A stretch of DNA of 64,000 bases from Proteobacteria bacterium DTSAM18 (GTDB taxonomy: Bacteria > Myxococcota_A > UBA796 > GCA-2862545). Positions 63,334 to 64,000 of the stretch are shown here, piece after piece (positions within the stretch are counted from its first letter, which is position 1; every line of letters starts with the position of its first letter). The stretch spans positions 1-64,000 of the forward strand of contig JARACJ010000015.1 of assembly GCA_028767165.1 (NCBI GenBank), in the 5' to 3' direction. The notes under the pieces were generated by a model, which saw only the letters and a list, made by a program, of their open reading frames with translations, did not search any database and was not told the DNA's origin. Position numbers and translations under genes: made by a program.

Positions 63334-64000
63334 ATGACCACGCCGACGGAAGACGCCTGGGACGACGAGCGCTACGACGACGTCTGCCGCTTCGTCGTCC
63401 GGGTGGGCGTCGCCGCCAACGGCTACGGCTCCGCCGGCGGCCGCCTCGAGGAGTTCTTCACCCAGCTCGTCGAACGGTTCGGCTACACCGGCTCGCTCAT
63501 CACCGGCCCGCACCAGATGATCTTCGCGTTCCAGCGGAACGACGACGAGTGGCCCCGGGTCCACATCGAGAACGTCGACGGCACCACCCTCGAGCTGTCC
63601 AAGCTCGCGCGGGTGGGCGACGTGGTGGAGGCGGTGGCCCAGGAGACCATGACCCTGCGCGAGGCCCGCAGGGAGCTCTCCGCCATCCGCCGGCTGCCCC
63701 CGCCCTGGGGCCGCTTCGCCCAGGGACTCGGGTACGCCCTCGTCGGCGCCGGGTTCGCCGCCGTGCTGTCCGGCGGCCTGTGGGACATCGGCCTGTCGGC
63801 CCTGTTCGGCTCGATGGTATTCGTGATGGTGTTGCTGTCCTCCGACCGCCGCTCCCGCCGGGCCCAGTGGCTCCCCCTGCTCAGCTCGTTCTTCGTCACC
63901 GTCCTCGCGCTGATCATCCGCCTGCGGGTGCCCGACGTGAACGTGGTGCTGGTGGTGCTGTCGGCGGTGGCCATGCTGCTGCCCGGCTACACCATCAGCC
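63334..64000 (+). CDS. threonine/serine exporter (ThrE)-like protein, truncated by window end
   Basis: The first 222 residues of a plus-strand gene that runs off the window. The soluble N-terminal domain has FVVRVGVAANGYGSAGGRLEEFF, GYTGSLITGPHQMIFAF and ENVDGTTLELSKLARVGDVVEAV, the hydrolase-like domain of ThrE (DUF1212) proteins. Then come hydrophobic segments (YALVGAGFAAVLSGGLWDIGLSALFGSMVF in parts) and ends at LLPGYTIS, the start of the conserved transport block. Full members have about 400-450 residues. The ATG at 63334 is the first start that leaves an intact frame. Confidence 0.88.
   Translation, partial: MTTPTEDAWDDERYDDVCRFVVRVGVAANGYGSAGGRLEEFFTQLVERFGYTGSLITGPHQMIFAFQRNDDEWPRVHIENVDGTTLELSKLARVGDVVEAVAQETMTLREARRELSAIRRLPPPWGRFAQGLGYALVGAGFAAVLSGGLWDIGLSALFGSMVFVMVLLSSDRRSRRAQWLPLLSSFFVTVLALIIRLRVPDVNVVLVVLSAVAMLLPGYTIS

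Overview
The window is very GC-rich, strongly G/C-biased at third codon positions, and packed with secreted lipoproteins and outer-membrane proteins. It also carries a 1193-residue lipoprotein built of MopE-type Cys/Asp-rich modules and a giant membrane-anchored Ser/Thr kinase with FG-GAP-like repeats. Together these suggest a Gram-negative predatory or soil-type bacterium of the Myxococcota (old Deltaproteobacteria). This is inferred from gene content; no rRNA or ribosomal protein gene is present to confirm it. No tRNA, rRNA or CRISPR was seen.

Layout. 0.3-3.2 kb: a three-gene proton-translocating transhydrogenase operon (pntA1-pntA2-pntB, minus strand). 3.5-7.3 kb: six consecutive small lipoproteins on the plus strand, most of them sharing a four-cysteine C-terminal pattern, followed by a convergent 1454-residue kinase (7.3-11.7 kb). 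11.8-15.1 kb: a DUF1304 protein, two paralogous zinc-ribbon/membrane proteins, a 3-methyladenine glycosylase and an ArsC-like reductase. 15.7-23.7 kb: a Ca-binding-repeat barrel protein, a CrtI-like oxidoreductase, a LysR/metallo-hydrolase pair, a P450 and a GDPD lipoprotein. 23.8-25.5 kb: an orphan HsdR-N nuclease and an orphan IS3-type HTH protein. 26-29.3 kb: a TetR gene divergent from a 3-ketosteroid-dehydrogenase-like flavoprotein and an SDR, with a 23-bp palindromic operator between them.

29.3-33.9 kb is an island distinctly richer in A/T. Three attC-type integron recombination sites and one core half-site separate minus-strand genes in strict gene-then-attC order, so this is a cassette array with no integrase in the window (a CALIN). 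It carries a GNAT enzyme, an HNH nuclease, a two-gene unit (unknown protein plus multi-pass membrane protein) with its own promoter, and a lipoprotein.

34-64 kb returns to chromosomal composition: YceI and DUF481 proteins, a YeeE/YedE pair with a TsdA-like dihaem cytochrome and a porin (thiosulfate metabolism), a WYL regulator divergent from a Baeyer-Villiger-type monooxygenase, tandem duplicated PAP2 phosphatases, an NYC1-like SDR, a serpin lipoprotein, DUF5996/GNAT/NmrA genes, a LysR/pirin pair with a palindromic operator, an acidic lipoprotein, the MopE-like protein and the start of a ThrE-type exporter.

The least explained signal is a dispersed intergenic element of about 250 bp seen at 15.1-15.4, 57.6-57.9, 58.6-58.8 and 62.9-63.2 kb. 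It is a small hairpin module followed by a larger nested hairpin. Stem sequences differ between copies while base pairing is kept. Three of the four copies lie just upstream of a gene in the same orientation. Other dispersed and tandem repeats occur at both ends of the window and around 53 and 57 kb.
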